A program made the position numbers and the translations under genes. 64,000 bases of DNA from Rummeliibacillus suwonensis (GTDB lineage Bacteria > Bacillota > Bacilli > Bacillales_A > Planococcaceae): positions 1,145,345 to 1,209,344 of the forward strand of contig NZ_VCBL01000001.1 in the NCBI RefSeq assembly GCF_007896435.1, read 5' to 3'. This document shows positions 62,775 through 64,000 of the stretch, in pieces (the stretch's first letter is position 1; each line of letters begins with the position of its first letter). Below the pieces are notes generated by a model. It was given only the letters and a program-made list of their open reading frames with translations. It ran no database searches and had not been told where the DNA came from.

Positions 62775-64000
62775 ATGCTAAGGCTTTATTCATCTGAAAA
62801 ATATAGAAGTGTTAAGCATTTTATAGATTGGTTAGCAACTTTTGGAGAAACAGAAGATGGTGGGGTGACAAGACTTCTTTATACGAAAGAATGGAAAAAT
62901 GCTCAAAATGCACTTAAGCAAGAGATGAGCGGAATAGGGATGGAAACATATTTTGATACAGTTGGAAATCTATTTGGTCGTATTGAAGGAATAAAAGATA
63001 AACAACATGTTATTTTAACCGGATCACATATCGATACGGTAGTAGATGGTGGCAAATATGATGGTACCTATGGCGTTATCGCTAGTCTTTTAGCCACCAA
63101 AATGTTGCTTGATCAATATGGACGTCCGCAAAAAACAATCGAAGTAGTTTCGCTATGTGAAGAAGAGGGAAGCCGATTTCCACTTACGTATTGGGGATCT
63201 AAGAATATTACTGGAGAATATTCCTTGGAAAATATTAGATACTTAAGGGATTTAAATGATATCTCATTCCAACATGCAATGGGGGAGGCCGGATTTCCAA
63301 TCTCATCTTATCAAAACAAAAAGCGAAATGATATTAAGCGTTTTATAGAAGTGCATATCGAACAAGGATCTATTTTAGAAAAAAATAAGGCAGATATTGG
63401 ATTAGTTACTCACATAGTTGGTCAATGCCGTTTTACAGTACAACTGATAGGTGAAAGTAATCACGCAGGAACTACACCAATGGCTGAGCGAAAAGATCCA
63501 ATGGTTTGTGCTGCAAATTGCATTGTTACATTAACTAAAAAAGCAGAGGCATCTTATTACCAAGGTTTAAGAGTAACAGTTGGCAGTATAAATGCAGAAC
63601 CTAACGTTTCGAATGTCATTGCTAAAAGTGTTTCTTTTACTTTAGATGTTCGGCATCACGAAAAAGATATTTTACAAGAATATTGTGAAGATATGATTCA
63701 AATGATTAAAGAAAAGGCTATGAAAAGCGGTATTCAAATTAGTATAAAAAAATGGGCAGATAGTGAACCAGTAGCTTTAGATACTTCACTACATAGCCTG
63801 ATGAGAAAAATTGTTAAAAATAAAGGCTTACGAGATATGGAGATGGTTAGTGGAGCGGGACATGATTCACAAATTTTAGGCATTCATTATCCAACGACTT
63901 TATTTTTTGTCCCAAGCCATAAGGGTATCAGCCATTCGCCATTAGAATTTACATCACTTCAAGACCTAGAGAATGGTGTATCAGTATTAAAAGAAGTTCT
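62775..64000 (+). CDS. pucF: Allantoate amidohydrolase (PucF/AllC type), 3' end cut by window
   Basis: At least 408 residues; only the last few codons are outside the window. An M20 zinc enzyme that hydrolyses allantoate to ureidoglycine, CO2 and ammonia. Metal ligands are visible: His85/Asp87 in GSHIDTV, Asp96 in GKYDG, Glu130/131 in CEEEGSRF, His194 in VHIEQG and the late PSHKGISHSP; GAGHDS is also present. SNHAGTTPM marks the dimer lid. ATG 62775 follows AGGGCGGGA. N-carbamoyl amino acid hydrolase is the closest alternative, but purine genes nearby favour allantoate. Confidence 0.88.
   Translation, partial: MLRLYSSEKYRSVKHFIDWLATFGETEDGGVTRLLYTKEWKNAQNALKQEMSGIGMETYFDTVGNLFGRIEGIKDKQHVILTGSHIDTVVDGGKYDGTYGVIASLLATKMLLDQYGRPQKTIEVVSLCEEEGSRFPLTYWGSKNITGEYSLENIRYLRDLNDISFQHAMGEAGFPISSYQNKKRNDIKRFIEVHIEQGSILEKNKADIGLVTHIVGQCRFTVQLIGESNHAGTTPMAERKDPMVCAANCIVTLTKKAEASYYQGLRVTVGSINAEPNVSNVIAKSVSFTLDVRHHEKDILQEYCEDMIQMIKEKAMKSGIQISIKKWADSEPVALDTSLHSLMRKIVKNKGLRDMEMVSGAGHDSQILGIHYPTTLFFVPSHKGISHSPLEFTSLQDLENGVSVLKEV

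Overview
The window looks like chromosomal DNA of a low-GC, endospore-forming Firmicute of the order Bacillales. I favour the Lysinibacillus/Rummeliibacillus/Sporosarcina side (Planococcaceae/Caryophanaceae) over Bacillus proper, but the genus is a guess. The backbone follows the Bacillus subtilis yqi-yqj order: a YqiK-like phosphodiesterase, yqzF, bkdR, the bkd operon, brxB (yqiW), yqjA, yqjC, yqjD, yqjE, polYA (yqjH) and rnz (yqjK). Large accessory blocks are spliced into this backbone.

0-15.5 kb: the end of a FapA-type gene, a glycerophosphodiester phosphodiesterase, yqzF, and then a sigma-54 branched-chain amino acid unit. That unit is bkdR, a canonical -24/-12 promoter, and bcd-lpdV-bkdAA-bkdAB-bkdB. 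The usual ptb and buk genes are absent. It is followed by mutA-mutB-meaB, so valine and isoleucine carbon can pass through propionyl-CoA and methylmalonyl-CoA to succinyl-CoA. 15.5-32 kb: an FMN-dependent monooxygenase, a lipoprotein, a secreted V8-like protease, a PBP4-type carboxypeptidase, bacilliredoxin BrxB, YqjA, a divergent Ku/LigD end-joining pair, a nitroreductase, the 31-residue Prli42 gene, methylmalonyl-CoA epimerase with its carboxyltransferase partner, a YqjE-type peptidase and a lone CheW-like protein.

32-58 kb: a purine-to-glyoxylate island. Reading leftward are a flavoprotein monooxygenase-like gene, HIU hydrolase, OHCU decarboxylase, an NCS2 purine permease and a PucR regulator. 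Reading rightward are PucG, XdhC/MocA-type maturation factors (pucA, pucB), almost all the molybdenum-cofactor genes (moaA, moeB, moeA, moaE, moaD, moaB, with moaC opposite), modAB without modC, and a three-subunit xanthine dehydrogenase in one operon with a BMP-type nucleoside ABC importer. No uricase gene is seen. The flavoprotein beside the HIU hydrolase gene is the obvious candidate replacement. An almost complete allantoate amidohydrolase gene (pucF-like) runs off the right edge at 62.8-64 kb, beyond DUF3243, a GNAT acetyltransferase, DNA polymerase IV and RNase Z.

The intergenic DNA is unusually rich. There is a non-coding mobile element family with about 14-bp terminal inverted repeats and perfect 9-bp target duplications: two full copies flank pucR and a solo end lies at 17.4 kb. 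There is a second family of structured 130-240 bp repeats with at least six copies or part-copies. A 19-bp dyad (ATGTTA-N7-TAACAT) is shared by three purine-gene control regions. A decayed duplicate of the pucF promoter and first codons lies between pucR and pucG.
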